Counted from the stretch's first letter, positions 40,243 through 51,400 are shown. The stretch is 64,000 nucleotides of DNA from Litchfieldella anticariensis FP35 = DSM 16096 (GCF_000409775.1 NZ_KE332388.1:740777-804776), one strand, 5' to 3'. Notes: generated by a model not told the origin, from the sequence alone. Numbers and translations are program-made.

Positions 40243-41691
40243 ATGATACACGTGAAGCCTTGGCTGGTTGCCGGCTCCCTGGCATTGACTGGCGCTCTGG
40301 CAACGCCAGCCACGGCTGTTGACGATTATGGCCTACCGCAGCTAGGTACGGCGAGTACCAGTGTGTCGGGCAACGAAGAATATCGCCTTGGCCGCGCTTG
40401 GTTGCGTCAGTTCAGGGCCCGCGCACCGGTCTGGTCGGACCCCATGGCGCAGGATTATGTGGAATCGTTGATCGACCGCCTGCTACCCCACAGCGGGATC
40501 GTCAATGCCCGCACTACGGTAACCTTGGTCGATAGCCGCCTGCTCAACGCTTTCGCGGTGCCTGGCGGCGTGATCGGCGTCAACTCCGGCCTGTTCGCCT
40601 TCGCCAAGGACGAGGCATCATTGGCTTCAGTACTGGCTCACGAGTTGGGTCACTTGTCGCAACACCATTATGCCCGCCGTATGGAACGCGCCGAGCAGAC
40701 CCAGATCCCGGCCATGGCAGCAATGCTCGCCGGCATGCTGATCGCTGCCGGTGGCGGCGGCGATGCCGGTATTGCTACCGCCATGGGCTCACAGGCTGCC
40801 TTCATCCAGGATCAGTTGGCCTATTCCCGCCGCTACGAGCAAGAAGCCGACCGCATTGGCCTGCAAACCCTGGTCCAGGCCGGTTACGATCCTCAGGCCA
40901 TGGTGCGCATGTTCCGTGCCATGCAACGTATGGCCACCCTTCAGGGCGGTAACCCACCGGAATTTCTGCTGACCCACCCGGTGACCGAGTCACGCATCAG
41001 CGATACAGAAGTTCGCGCCAATCAGATGAACGTGAGCCACCCTCGCGACGATGATCCAATGTATGACCTGGTACGCGCCCGGGCACTGCTCGACCTGCAT
41101 CGCGACAATCCGAGCCAGGCAACCGCTCAGTTGAACGAAGGTGACCCAGCTCACGTTGCCAAGCGCTACCTGGCTGCACTGATCGACGCTGAACGCGACC
41201 AGACACAGGCAGCCCTGACAGTGCTGGACGAACTGTCCCAAGAGTTACCCGACCTACCACTGCTTCCGACTTCAGCAGCCGAAGTGGCATTCAAGGCAGG
41301 TGACTATGACGAAACCCTCGAGCGCACCCGTCGTTTGTTGCGCATCATGCCCGACTATATGCCCGCCCAACGTCTGCGAGGCGAAGCCCTACTGCAACGT
41401 GACCCTCAGCAAGCCTTCGAGGTGCTACGCGATCTGACTGAACAGCGTCCAGAAGACCCGCAACTCTTCACCCTGCTATCCGAAGCGGCCGGGCGCAGCG
41501 GTCGTGTGGCCTGGGGACATCTTGCCCGTGCCGAATATCTGCAGCTCACCGGACGCATCGACCGTGCGATTCGCCAGCTCGATGTCGCAGAAGACGTGGC
41601 CGAACGCACAGGTGAGGCCACTGTCGCGGGCCGCATCGAGCAGCGCCGCGAAGATTTCCTCGACTATCGTGAAACGATGGAAGAGTTTTGA
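40243..41691 (+). CDS. bepA: BepA-like M48 periplasmic metalloprotease
   Basis: A 482-residue protein with an N-terminal signal peptide (cleavage near residue 26), an M48 protease domain with HELGHLSQHH zinc motif (about 133-142) and the third ligand in QEADRIGL, and a C-terminal TPR region (about 290-480). Matches BepA (YfgC), which degrades or helps assemble outer-membrane proteins such as LptD. Divergent from the TusA gene. Confidence 0.92.
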   Translation: MIHVKPWLVAGSLALTGALATPATAVDDYGLPQLGTASTSVSGNEEYRLGRAWLRQFRARAPVWSDPMAQDYVESLIDRLLPHSGIVNARTTVTLVDSRLLNAFAVPGGVIGVNSGLFAFAKDEASLASVLAHELGHLSQHHYARRMERAEQTQIPAMAAMLAGMLIAAGGGGDAGIATAMGSQAAFIQDQLAYSRRYEQEADRIGLQTLVQAGYDPQAMVRMFRAMQRMATLQGGNPPEFLLTHPVTESRISDTEVRANQMNVSHPRDDDPMYDLVRARALLDLHRDNPSQATAQLNEGDPAHVAKRYLAALIDAERDQTQAALTVLDELSQELPDLPLLPTSAAEVAFKAGDYDETLERTRRLLRIMPDYMPAQRLRGEALLQRDPQQAFEVLRDLTEQRPEDPQLFTLLSEAAGRSGRVAWGHLARAEYLQLTGRIDRAIRQLDVAEDVAERTGEATVAGRIEQRREDFLDYRETMEEF

Positions 41692-41759
41692 GCCGCGAGC
41701 CGCGAGCATGATGATAGCCCGCGACATCGGTGCGAGCTTAATTGCTCGTAGCTCGTAGC

Positions 41760-42788
41760 TCAGGAATTAAAGTTAAGCATCCGCTCCAGCGGTTTGAGCG
41801 CCTTGGCTCGCAACTCAGCATCCACGAGCACTTCACCGCTGCCGTGGCGCAGTGCCCCCGCCAGATTATCCAACGCATTCATGGCCATCCACGGGCAATG
41901 AGCGCAGCTCTTGCAGGTCGCACCATTGCCGGCAGTGGGTGCTTCGAACAACATCTTCTCGGGCACTGCTTGCTGCATCTTGAAGAAGATACCGCGGTCG
42001 GTGGCAACGATCAGTCGTTCCTGGGGTAGCTCCTTGGCGGCTTTGATCAGTTGCGAAGTGGAACCGGTGACATCCGCCAGTTCAACTACCGGAGCCGGTG
42101 ACTCAGGATGCACCAACACCGCGGCATCGGGATACAGCGACTTGAGGTCCTCAATACCCTTGGCCTTGAACTCCTCGTGAACGATGCAGGCACCGTCCCA
42201 CAACAGCATATCGGCGCCGGTCTTCCGCTGGATGTAACTCCCCAAATGCTTGTCGGGGGCCCACAGGATCTTCTCGCCACGCGCCTGCATGTGCTCGATC
42301 ACATCCACGGCGATGGATGAGGTCACTACCCAGTCGGCACGAGCCTTCACTGCCGCCGAGGTGTTGGCGTAGACCACCACGGTGCGGTCGGGATGCTGAT
42401 CGCAGAAAGCACTGAATTCGTCGGCCGGGCAGCCTACATCGAGCGAACAGGTCGCCTCGAGGGTCGGCATCAGCACACGTTTCTCTGGCGACAGGATCTT
42501 GGCGGTCTCGCCCATGAAGCGCACACCCGCCACCACCAGGGTCGAAGCCTCGTGGCGGGGGCCGCAGCGAGCCATTTCCAGGGAATCGGCCACGCAGCCG
42601 CCGGTTTCCTCGGCAAGCTGTTGAATGGCATCGTCGGTATAGTAATGCGCCACCAACACGGCGTTCCGATCGTGCAACAGGCGCTTGATTTCATCGACAC
42701 GCGCCTCGTCCTCGGCAGGGATACGCGTTGGACAATAGGCACGGGCCAGGTGCTCGCGCACCTCGGCTCGGGAGGTCATGATCGTCAT
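41760..42788 (-). CDS. nadA: Quinolinate synthase NadA
   Basis: A 342-residue [4Fe-4S] enzyme that condenses iminoaspartate with dihydroxyacetone phosphate to form quinolinate. Cluster cysteines are visible in [18 protein letters not shown] and [10 protein letters not shown] regions; [23 protein letters not shown] is typical. The ATG at 42788 is chosen over 42827 (13 residues longer) and 42779 by comparison with family N-termini; ribosome sites are weak in all cases. Its product feeds NadC. Confidence 0.96.
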   Translation of the reverse strand: MTIMTSRAEVREHLARAYCPTRIPAEDEARVDEIKRLLHDRNAVLVAHYYTDDAIQQLAEETGGCVADSLEMARCGPRHEASTLVVAGVRFMGETAKILSPEKRVLMPTLEATCSLDVGCPADEFSAFCDQHPDRTVVVYANTSAAVKARADWVVTSSIAVDVIEHMQARGEKILWAPDKHLGSYIQRKTGADMLLWDGACIVHEEFKAKGIEDLKSLYPDAAVLVHPESPAPVVELADVTGSTSQLIKAAKELPQERLIVATDRGIFFKMQQAVPEKMLFEAPTAGNGATCKSCAHCPWMAMNALDNLAGALRHGSGEVLVDAELRAKALKPLERMLNFNS

Positions 42789-42983
42789 CGTGTCTACCAC
42801 TGTGACTGGCAGGGGCTCCCCCTGCATGATTCCAGATGCGCCGTGCGACCGGCTCTCTGCCCGTCCACGACGCCCCTGATGGCCAAGTGGCGCGACTCCC
42901 GCACCATTCGACCACTGCTCATTCTAGACCAGAATGCGCCAGGATTTCTCCCTTTTGCAATGGAAAAAGCCGGCTGTGTATAC

Positions 42984-43015
42984 GAAAACGCCCTCGCCTC
43001 CGAGGAGGCGAGGGC
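42984..43015 (-). terminator. Intrinsic terminator of the tRNA-Lys pair
   Basis: On the minus strand GCCCTCGCCTCC and GGAGGCGAGGGC (43015-42990) form a 12-bp inverted repeat, followed by GTTTTC. It is 7 bp after the second tRNA in transcription order. Confidence 0.85.
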
Positions 43016-43021
43016 GGGATC

Positions 43022-43097
43022 TGGTGGGTCGTGTAGGATTCGAACCTACGACCAATTGGTTAAAAGCCAACTGCTCTACCAACTGAGCTAACGACCC
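43022..43097 (-). tRNA. tRNA-Lys (UUU)
   Basis: A 76-nt cloverleaf read on the minus strand, from GGGTCGTTAGCTCAG to encoded CCA. The anticodon loop CTTTTAA gives anticodon UUU; the T-arm GTTCGAATC is canonical. It is identical to the copy at 43142-43217 and follows it by 44 bp. Confidence 0.97.
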
Positions 43098-43141
43098 GCA
43101 ACACCCATACCGGCGATGGTACGGGAAGCGGCGGCGAGAAA

Positions 43142-43217
43142 TGGTGGGTCGTGTAGGATTCGAACCTACGACCAATTGGTTAAAAGCCAACTGCTCTACC
43201 AACTGAGCTAACGACCC
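43142..43217 (-). tRNA. tRNA-Lys (UUU), first of tandem pair
   Basis: Same 76-nt sequence with UUU anticodon and encoded CCA. It is the promoter-proximal member of the pair. The CDI island begins about 150 bp upstream of it. Confidence 0.97.
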
Positions 43218-43361
43218 GCCGCCGGACCATCAGAAAGGGGCTCACATCACGATTCCCCTCCCGACAGGGCGCACATAGTACTGACAACGCCCTAGGCTGA
43301 CAAGTATTTTTTCAATGATTTCCGGCGAATCCAGGCTTGCCGTAGCCCTCGTGGAGCCTGG

Positions 43362-43712
43362 TCATGGTTCACCATGACAGCCAAGTATCCATTCCATTTC
43401 CTTGAGCCAAGCGAGATCGGGATCGGCTGCAACCATGGCGTCGATAGTCTGACTGACGGTCTGTTGGTTGATCTCGGGCACCTCGGCGACGATGCCGTCG
43501 GCGGCCTGGATCACGAGGTTGCCCTTGGCGATCAGTTGGCTCTGACGCAGGGTTTCGTCGGTGCGCCCTTCGCCTTGGGACGACTGCCAGGCGAAGTTGC
43601 CGCTGCGTTTCTCGTGGGATTCGATATAGATGTCGCTGGCCGCTTCGAAGTGGATGGTGCCGCTGCTGGCCAGGGTCAGGTTGTTGCCGGCCTTCAACCG
43701 AGCGCCTTGGTA
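43362..43712 (-). pseudogene. CdiA core fragment
   Basis: An orphan piece of CdiA/FHA coding sequence. The segment 43392-43712 encodes 107 residues aligning without gaps to residues 1611-1717 of the large CdiA (47158-47478), for example SHEKRSGNFAWQSS and INQQTVSQTIDAM against its VNQQTVSEMVDAM. The sequences are clearly diverged, so this is not a recent copy. It starts abruptly after an in-frame stop and ends in nine unrelated residues (WILGCHGEP). It has no start codon of its own context and is probably left from an older cdiA allele. Confidence 0.85.
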
Positions 43713-43735
43713 GCATTAATCTACCCCACAACATC

Positions 43736-44219
43736 TTAAGTGCACCGACTGAACGCCAGTCGGAGCGCAGCTCCTACTTCGGCAGGCGAACTATCGGCGG
43801 GAATCACCACGTAATCGCTTTCGCTAATCCCGTCACCACTCCAAGCTTCAAGCTTTTCATGATGGCTTGGACGAATAGTTATCGTGCCGTTTTGGCTTTC
43901 GATATTACAGCTCTTCATGTTCTTGAACATGGCTCGCTCAGTTTTATAGCCATATCTTTCCATCAAAGTTTTAAGCCAATCCTTATACTGAATTTTACCT
44001 TTTTCATAATCAAAGAACTCTCCATACTCATCCAGCGTCAGTGTCCGGCTTTTCGACAGTGCATCTGTCAGAGCTTCACCCAGCTCTTCATCTTCCGAAT
44101 CAGACCCTAACAAATGTTGAGCCCCAACAAATCCCTACCAATCAAACCTAGCCCTGAATAAGTTTCAACACAAAAAAAGTCCCCATTGAAAAGTGCTCCA
44201 GCCCAGAAACATTGCTCAT
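43736..44219 (-). pseudogene. Frameshifted CdiI immunity gene for EC869-like toxin
   Basis: From the ATG at 44219, 2 bp after the end of the broken toxin, the reading frame gives MSNVSGLEHFSMGTFF, shifts to [13 protein letters not shown], then to [20 protein letters not shown] and runs to the stop at 43736. Restoring one T in the T7 tract at 44172-44178 and one G in the G4 tract at 44122-44125 yields a continuous 161-residue protein. Position and sequence fit the immunity protein of CdiA toxins of the EC869 type (recalled resemblance, not searched). As written, only the C-terminal 125 residues are open, from a TTG at 44113, so a truncated product is possible. Confidence 0.72.
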
Positions 44220-44221
44220 TA

Positions 44222-45166
44222 TTACTCATCACTCACCTGGGTAACAATAACATTAACACCTTTGGTTTTCCCGTACTCGATAGCCCTGCTGATTTGAGCC
44301 ATTGAGCCCGTGTTGTACCGGATGGGACTGCCACGCTCAACTCTCGTGCTGTGATTCTTGATTCGTTAAGAATTATTCCTCTCAGCTGATACTCTGTAAA
44401 ATTAACCGCTGCGTCAATATTTCCCTTCAGAGAATTATAAACCTGACGAGGATTCCCTACTCTAGCCGCCGTGGATGTATGGATGTATCCAACGTCTTGG
44501 CGCTGGTCACGGTTCTCGTTGTAGGATCATAAAAATCAAACGTCTTGAAGTTCGGCGGCAAGCGAGAGCCGGCTGGTAGTTGTGAAGCAAGAAAATCCTC
44601 CCACGGCATGCCTTGCCCTTGAATCCCCCGCCCCCATTGCATGACGGTTTCGGCCCGGCTTACAACCCCCCGATCCCTCTTGTCGTGCCGATAGCACCAA
44701 TCCTGCCAGCAAGCCCTGACACGTTCCTGGCAACGCCCGCGCCTCCGGTAAGCACGGCGGCGACATCGGTCAGCAGCCTGCCGGCTTCAACACCGGCGTT
44801 GAACGCGCCATCGGCACCGGCCCGTTGATACTCGGCCTGCAGCGTGGCGATGCGCTGCGTGTAATCGTCCTTGAGGTCTTCGCCAATGATCGACAGCACT
44901 TCATGCTGTTGCAAGAGTTCGTAAAGCGCGACGTAGGTGTCTCCATCCAGTAGGGCCAGCAGGCCTCCCACGCTGTTCAACATCTCGACCGGGACACCGG
45001 CGAGGATCCCTGCCGCTCCACGAGCCGTCAGGTTGGCTGCCGCATAGGGGCCAGTCACCGGAAGTGCCGCCGGCTGGCGATGCCACGGGTGAGCGCCTCC
45101 TAGCCTTGTTCGATCTCCGCCCACGTCCTGCTATCATTTTGATTGAGGTTGCCAATGCGGATCACG
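44222..45166 (-). pseudogene. Orphan CdiA C-terminal region with EC869-like DNase toxin, frameshifted
   Basis: Decayed cdiA 3' end without the exoprotein. The first part (about 45090-44672) encodes a pretoxin segment (GPYAAANLTARGAAGILAG to GGAGVARNVSG). After a shift at the G6 tract 44666-44671 the toxin begins (AETVMQWGRGIQGQGMPWED, LPPNFKTFDFYDPTT, SAKTLDT). A perfect 8-bp tandem duplication at 44473-44488 shifts the frame, after which ARVGNPRQVYNSLKGNIDAA and ELSVAVPSGTTRAQW follow. A lost base near 44298-44301 precedes the final ISRAIEYGKTKGVNVIVTQ to the stop at 44222. The joined sequence resembles the zinc-dependent DNase toxin of E. coli EC869 CdiA. Upstream of 45090 extra stops appear. 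Confidence 0.78.
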
Positions 45167-45167
45167 G

Positions 45168-45482
45168 TCAAATCAATAAAGCAAAAATCAGAAGAAAGAT
45201 AACAAAGAAACAAAATCTAACCCATTGCTTCCCTTCATTATGACAGCTAAACTCAACCATCCCCATTGGAGAATGGATATGCTTATCAAACAAAAAAGCA
45301 TAAAAATAATAAATCAACAAAGGAAATATCAAAAATCTTGAGGCTACATTTTCATATCTTAAGTCCAACATCACCCTCGCACCCCATGCAAGAAGAGGCA
45401 AGGATATCAAAAAAACTAAAACAAAAGCCCTTACTCGCACTCCTATAAACTTGGAAGGCCATATAAAATTCACCTTACTCAT
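45168..45482 (-). CDS. Putative CdiI immunity protein, integral membrane
   Basis: A 104-residue protein with three hydrophobic helices (about 15-37, 46-65, 87-104), a basic N-terminus and much lower GC content than the core of cdiA. Its ATG lies inside the last codons of cdiA (8-bp overlap; a tandem ATG at 45485 gives 105 residues), the normal arrangement for a CDI immunity gene. No family recognised. A membrane-spanning immunity protein suggests that the cognate toxin acts on or in the inner membrane. The functional call rests on context. Confidence 0.7.
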   Translation of the reverse strand: MSKVNFIWPSKFIGVRVRAFVLVFLISLPLLAWGARVMLDLRYENVASRFLIFPLLIYYFYAFLFDKHIHSPMGMVEFSCHNEGKQWVRFCFFVIFLLIFALLI

Positions 45483-48400
45483 CATCCTTATAACCCCCAA
45501 TCAATTCCACATCATTGGGAATATCATTAGACAGAAAGTCGTAATATCCAGACAAAGAGAGAGCCGCATCAAGCCTTGTGCTCAGACTCTTTCTAAAAAC
45601 CTCATTAAGCACTTTGTTATGCAAGAGAGAGAAGCTTTGTGCGCTAGTCTGTTGAGCCACTTGATCACGATGATAAGCAGTGGCGAAGGAAAGCCCTACT
45701 GAAGACAGATTAAGTACAGCACCTACCCACCCTCCTGATGTCACCAACAGACCAGCTGTTGCAGCCTTTGCTCCTACATCCAAAGTTGCGACATTTGATG
45801 CATTCACCCACTCAATCGTGGCTGAATCACTAAAGTCCATATTTTCACCATCACAATATCCTACACAAGGCCAGTGAGGAACACGAAACGATCGACCATC
45901 TGCCTGCATAGTTACGTAGTAACGTCCTGTCTCATCCAGAATTCGCCCTGTGGAAGGATCGCGTGATGGTAAAATATTGTCATTTGCGCCAGAAGGTTCA
46001 GGCCACCGGTACGTGTCTCCGGTGTGCTGCTGAATAAAGGTGATCAGGTCCGCACCAGGCTTTTGGATCTGACTGAAGTCCTGCATCAGATAACGACCGG
46101 TTCCATCTTCCCCTGACAAAACCAGGAGCCGACCATCCGTGGTGTCGAACCATGCACCGGTATCCATCTGCTGGGTGTCTGCCAGAGCACCGTTGATGCC
46201 GACGCGATCTGGATAAGCATCCGTTTGTGCATAGCGCAATCCATCGGCAATATCATCAGCATCGTGACGATCACTTTGCGTTGCTAATTCTTTGGCCAAA
46301 GCCTCCTCTTCCTCATGCAAGTAACGGTTGTAGCTCTCTGCCTGCCCTGCAATCCACGCGCCTTGCTCGACATCACCGCCAACGAAGCCGGCTGCCGTGA
46401 TACCGACGATTTGGGCCACGGTGTTGGACAGAAGGGGATTCTCCCAAGCACTCTCAACCAGCTTGTCGGCCAGTGCTTCGCTGGCCCCTGCTGCCAATGC
46501 ACCGGTCTTAAAGTCGCCACCCATGGCTTCGGAAACCGCACCGCCGACCAGTGCATGCAGCGCGATTTTCTCTGGGCTGCCCTCTGACAAGTCATGGTCG
46601 ACAGCATAATCACCCACGGCATGGAACAGGACGCCGGAGACCACGTGCGTCAGCGCGTCTTCGAGGCCGGCTTCGAGGTTGTCACTCAGGCTGCCGTCAC
46701 CAATGGCAGTGCGGACGCCAGCATCGATGACCGCTTGAGTGACGCGCTGGCCGGCGAAGCGGGCAATATCCCCCACCTTACTAAGACCTAATCCGGTGGT
46801 AGCACCAGTGGTGGTATTGATGCTCTCTCCCAGAGTACCCTTGGCGATACCTGCACTGATAGCAGCGATGGTCGCACTACGCAGGCTATCGCTTGAGAGG
46901 GTGTCATCTAACGTGGCGCCGAGATCGCCTCGGTTATTAACCATGCTGACTGCGGCGGTGCCGGCCATTGAGCCGGCGGCTGCCCCACCGGCAGCGGCGG
47001 CCGTGCCTGTGCCCAACATCGGCCCCACATAGTATTGGCCGAAGGCTGCGGCAACGATGGCGATGACCATTGCCGCCCCGGCACCGATCCCGGAATGTTC
47101 GTAATCCCAAGTATCGTGGATCGCTTTGACCCGCCGCCAGTCAACGTCGCCGCGTGTCTCCATCTCCTTAAGCCAGGCGAGATCCGAGTCAGCCTCCACC
47201 ATGGCATCGACCATCTCACTGACGGTCTGCTGATTAACCTCAGGCACATCGACAACAATACGGTTGGCGGCCTGGATCACCAGATTGCCTCGTGATACCA
47301 GTTCGCTCTGGCGCAATGTCTCGCGGGTGAAGCCTTCCCCCTCTGAGGATTGCCAAGCGAAGTTACCACTGCGCTTCTCGTGAGATTCGGTCCGGATATC
47401 GCTGGCTGTCTCGAAGCGGATGGCGCCACCACTGGCCAACGTCAGGTCATTGCCAGCCTCGAGGCGGGCGCCTTGGTAGGTTTGGTCGGCCCCACTGACG
47501 ACGCTGAGATCATTGCCGCTGTGAACCTGGCTACCCACAGCACGCAGGTTATTGATCTCATCACGGCGGTAGCTACTGCTGCCGAACAAGCCACCACCGC
47601 TTCTCTTCTCAGACAGCGAGTAGTCCTGGTTATTGGCGGTGTACAGCGCGACGTTGTGACCAGCGAAGAGATAGGCATCACCCTTCGCCTCGGCCTCACT
47701 GGCAATCAGCTGCAGATTCTGGTCTGCGCTCAGCAGAAGATCGTTGCCGGCCTCCAATTTACTGCCCTGCTGACGAACTCTACGCTCGACCTGTTGGGCG
47801 GTGGAGTCGTGTACTTCGCTATGGTCCACCTCCGCCGCCGCAGCCAAGGTGAGGTTACGGCCAGTATCGATCGTCAGGTTGCTACCAGCGGTGACATGGC
47901 TAGCGATGGCAGTGACATCGCGTCCAGCTCTCAGGGTGATGTCGTCGTCAGCGCTCAGTTCACTGCCCGACTGCTCAATATTCAGAGACTTTCTATAATT
48001 TCGACCGAATGATGCATTCTTCCGGCTATCCCCAGCCTCAAGTGAGATATCGTTGGCCGCAATGATCGACAACCCCGCTCCGCTGCTGATCTCACTTGCC
48101 TCAAGGCGAACATCGCGCCCCGCATCCAATACCGTACCGCCCGCCACAGTAACGTTGGCTCCTAAGAGCGAGGAGCTTTCTCTAAGCCATCCATACTCAT
48201 GGACACGGGCCTCGCGCCATGCATCTACAACAGCTTCGGTGACGATATCCCGTCCCGCCTGAAGATCGGCATCACCCTGGCTGTCGATCTCGGCGCGGTT
48301 GACGATATCGCGCCCGGCGTTCAGCTCCAGGCCGTCGCGGGCACTGATCAAGCCGCCCTGGTCGAGATAGGTTTCATAGGACTTGTCGTAACCGGCAGTG

Positions 48401-51400
48401 ACCGCCGTACGGTCGTTGACGATATCGCCCTCGGTGGCCGTCAGGCTGACCTGGCCACCGCGAATCTCGCCGGCCAGGGCGTTGCGGATCGAGTCGCCGG
48501 CGCTGAGGTCGAGGCGCTCGCCAGCGTCGAGCAGGCCGCCCTGGAGGATCGAGCCGTCGCTGGTCGCGGCGAGATCGTTAGTCGCACGGATAGTGCCGAC
48601 GTTGACCAAGTCGCCGCCGGCGATCAGGTCGATATCGCGGCCCTGAATGAGGCTGGCGCCGCGCACGTTGCGCTCGTCGACCTGGGCGAGGTAAAGCACC
48701 GGGGCGAGTACCGTCTGGCCGTCGACCTGCTGTTCTTCCAGCCACACGATGTCGTGGGTGAGCGCGGCGGTCTGCGCCGGGGTCAGGCCGACGCCGACGC
48801 TGAGCCGCAGGGCGTCCTTGGCCGCCACGGCGTTGTCCATCAGCTGGCGGTACTGAGCGTAGTCGTCGTCCAGCGAGTCTTTGAGGAAGCGCTGCCCGGT
48901 GTTGGCGAGTACCGCGTCGCGAATCAGCCGCAACTCGTAGCGCCCGTCGCCGAGCAGCTGGTAGGCGCCGTCGGCGGTGTAGTCCAGCTTGTCGAGCAGG
49001 TAGTCGGAGCCCATCAGTTGCTCGGCACTGGTGAACTCTGGATTGGTCTCGATCAGGTAACGGCTCTGCGGCGAGGTATTGCGCACGAACAGCCCGTAGC
49101 GACCTTGTGGCAGACGGAACGAGTCGAGTTCCGCGGGGGAGATGCGTCCGTCGCCGTCCGTGGTGCGCTGGTTGAGGGTGATAGTCAACGAACTAACGGG
49201 AGCGTTTGTCCCCGTATTGCCCAAGTTACCATTCAGTTGTACACGGGCGTTTTCCTTGACCGTGCCATTTTCCACATTGCCAGATATGCGCAAGGAAACT
49301 GTATCGCCCGCCTGAATGATGCCTGATAAGGAGCTATCACTTTCTTCTATTGTGACAATGTCACTTTTTAGTTCATGATTTGCCAAAATTTCAGGCAAGG
49401 CATTATCTCCAAAAGAACTTTCTTCCCCCTTACCAACGATCTCGAAAAACCTTTTCCTATTACTCACATCAAAATAACTTCTGTCAAACTCATACTTTCT
49501 GATTCTTTCTCTTCTCTCTCCACTCCCTCTATTCTCAAGACTACTTGACACAATATCTACATTGCCTTTTGCCGCGATAGTACTAGCAGAATTCTCAACA
49601 CTCAACGCCCTTATCGATAAATTACCCCCAGATACAATACTCCCACTCTTTGAGCTAGACACCACAACTTTTTCAGACGCTTCTTTCAAGGTTAAGTCGT
49701 AGAAGTCAACATCCCATTCAGGCACTCTATCCGGAGGCGCGCTTTCTCCTCCGTGGCTATAATATTCTGCTTGTTCATATGCCTCGGCCAAATACAGTTT
49801 TTTAACTGCACTACCACCTACTTCGACCCATTTTTCTTCGATAACATCTCTTACGTTTTTGACACTATCGGCAAACAAGTCGATATTGCCTTCTGCCTCG
49901 ATCGTCCCCGAACGATTCTCGAGGCGCTCCGCCCTGGCATGGTCGTCGTTGCGCGCGAAGTCGAGATCGCCCTGGCTGTAGATCTCGCCGTAGCGGTTGA
50001 GCAGGTGCGTGCCGAACAGGGTCATGTCGCCGCCGGAAAACAGCAGGCTGTCGGCGCGGTTGTCGATACGGCCGCTGCTGTCGATGTTGAGGTTGCCCAG
50101 GCTGCCGAGGGTGCCGTGGTTGTCGAGGTGGGCGGTGGTGATGGTGATGTCACCGACGCCGGTGAGGAAGCCCTGGTTGAGGAGTTTGCCGTCGAGGTGG
50201 TAGGTGGAGGTGCCGCCGCTGGCCAGGCGCCCGTCGAGCTGGGTGAGGTGGCGGGCGGTGATGTCGAGGTCGCCCCGGGTGGAGATCAGGCCGTGGTTGG
50301 TGATGTCGCCGCTGGCGTGAATGGCGAGAGCGTCGTTGGCGAGCAGTTCGCCACGGTTGTCGAGGCTGGCCATTTTTAGGGTCAGGCTCGTGGCGCTGGT
50401 AATGGTGTCACCGGCAACGAGGGTGAGGCCCTGGTCGAGGGTGAAGCCGAGCGCGCCGTTGAATTTCCACTCGCCGACATCGTCGAGCCGGTCCAGCGTC
50501 ACCTGGCCGCTGCCGGTGCCGTGCACCTGGCCGCCAGCGTTGGTGACGCTATCGGCGTCGAGGCGTAGCAGCCCACTGCCGGTATGCGTGAGTTGCCCTT
50601 GGTCGTTGAGCAAGGTACCGGCGTCGAGCGTGGCGTTGTCGCTGGCGACTTCGAGCCGGCCGTTGTGGTTGTCGAGGGTGCCGGTGATGGTGAGGCGGCT
50701 GGTGTCACCGCCCAGGGCGCGCAGGTCGCCGTTGGTATTGGTCAGTTTATTGGCGTCGACCGTGAGGGTGTCGCTGGCTTCGATCATGCCGTCGGCGTTA
50801 TTGAGGTAGCCGGTGAGGTTGTCCGACTGTTCGCCGACCTTGAGGGTGAGGTCGCCATTCTCGGCGCTGATCACACCGCGCTGGTTGGTCAGGTCCTGGG
50901 TGACGGTGAGCGTGGCGCTGTCGCCAGTGAGCGTGCCATCGTTGTTGGTCAGGGTGTCGGCGTCGACCGTGAGGGTGTTGGTGGCTTCGATGGTGGCGCC
51001 GCTGTTGTCGACGCTGTCCGCGTCGATCTCGATGGTGCCGGCGGCGATCAGGCTGTCGGGGTGGTTGTCGAGGGTGGCGGTATCGACGGCGATTTCGCTG
51101 GCCAGCAGCCGGCCGTGGTTGTGGGTGGCGGCGGTGGTGGTCACCGTGAGCGTCTGAGTGGCGGCGAGGTGGCCATGGTTGTCGAGCTGGTTGGCCGTGA
51201 GGGTGAGGCCGGCGCCGGGCTGGAAGGTGTCGTTCTCGATGCCGGCGATGACGATGCCCTGGTGGTCGATCGTCTGTCCGGCGTTCAGTGTGATATTGCC
51301 GGCGCTGGTCAGGCGGCTGGTGACGTCGATGTCGAGGTCTTCGCGGGTGCGCACGCTGACGGCCTGGCTGCCATGGACGTTGCCGCTGAGCGTGGCGTAG

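Noticed and set aside
44457-44642. A 61-codon frame as a separate small gene
   Set aside because: It is the middle part of the frameshifted toxin region, ended by the 8-bp duplication, not an independent gene.
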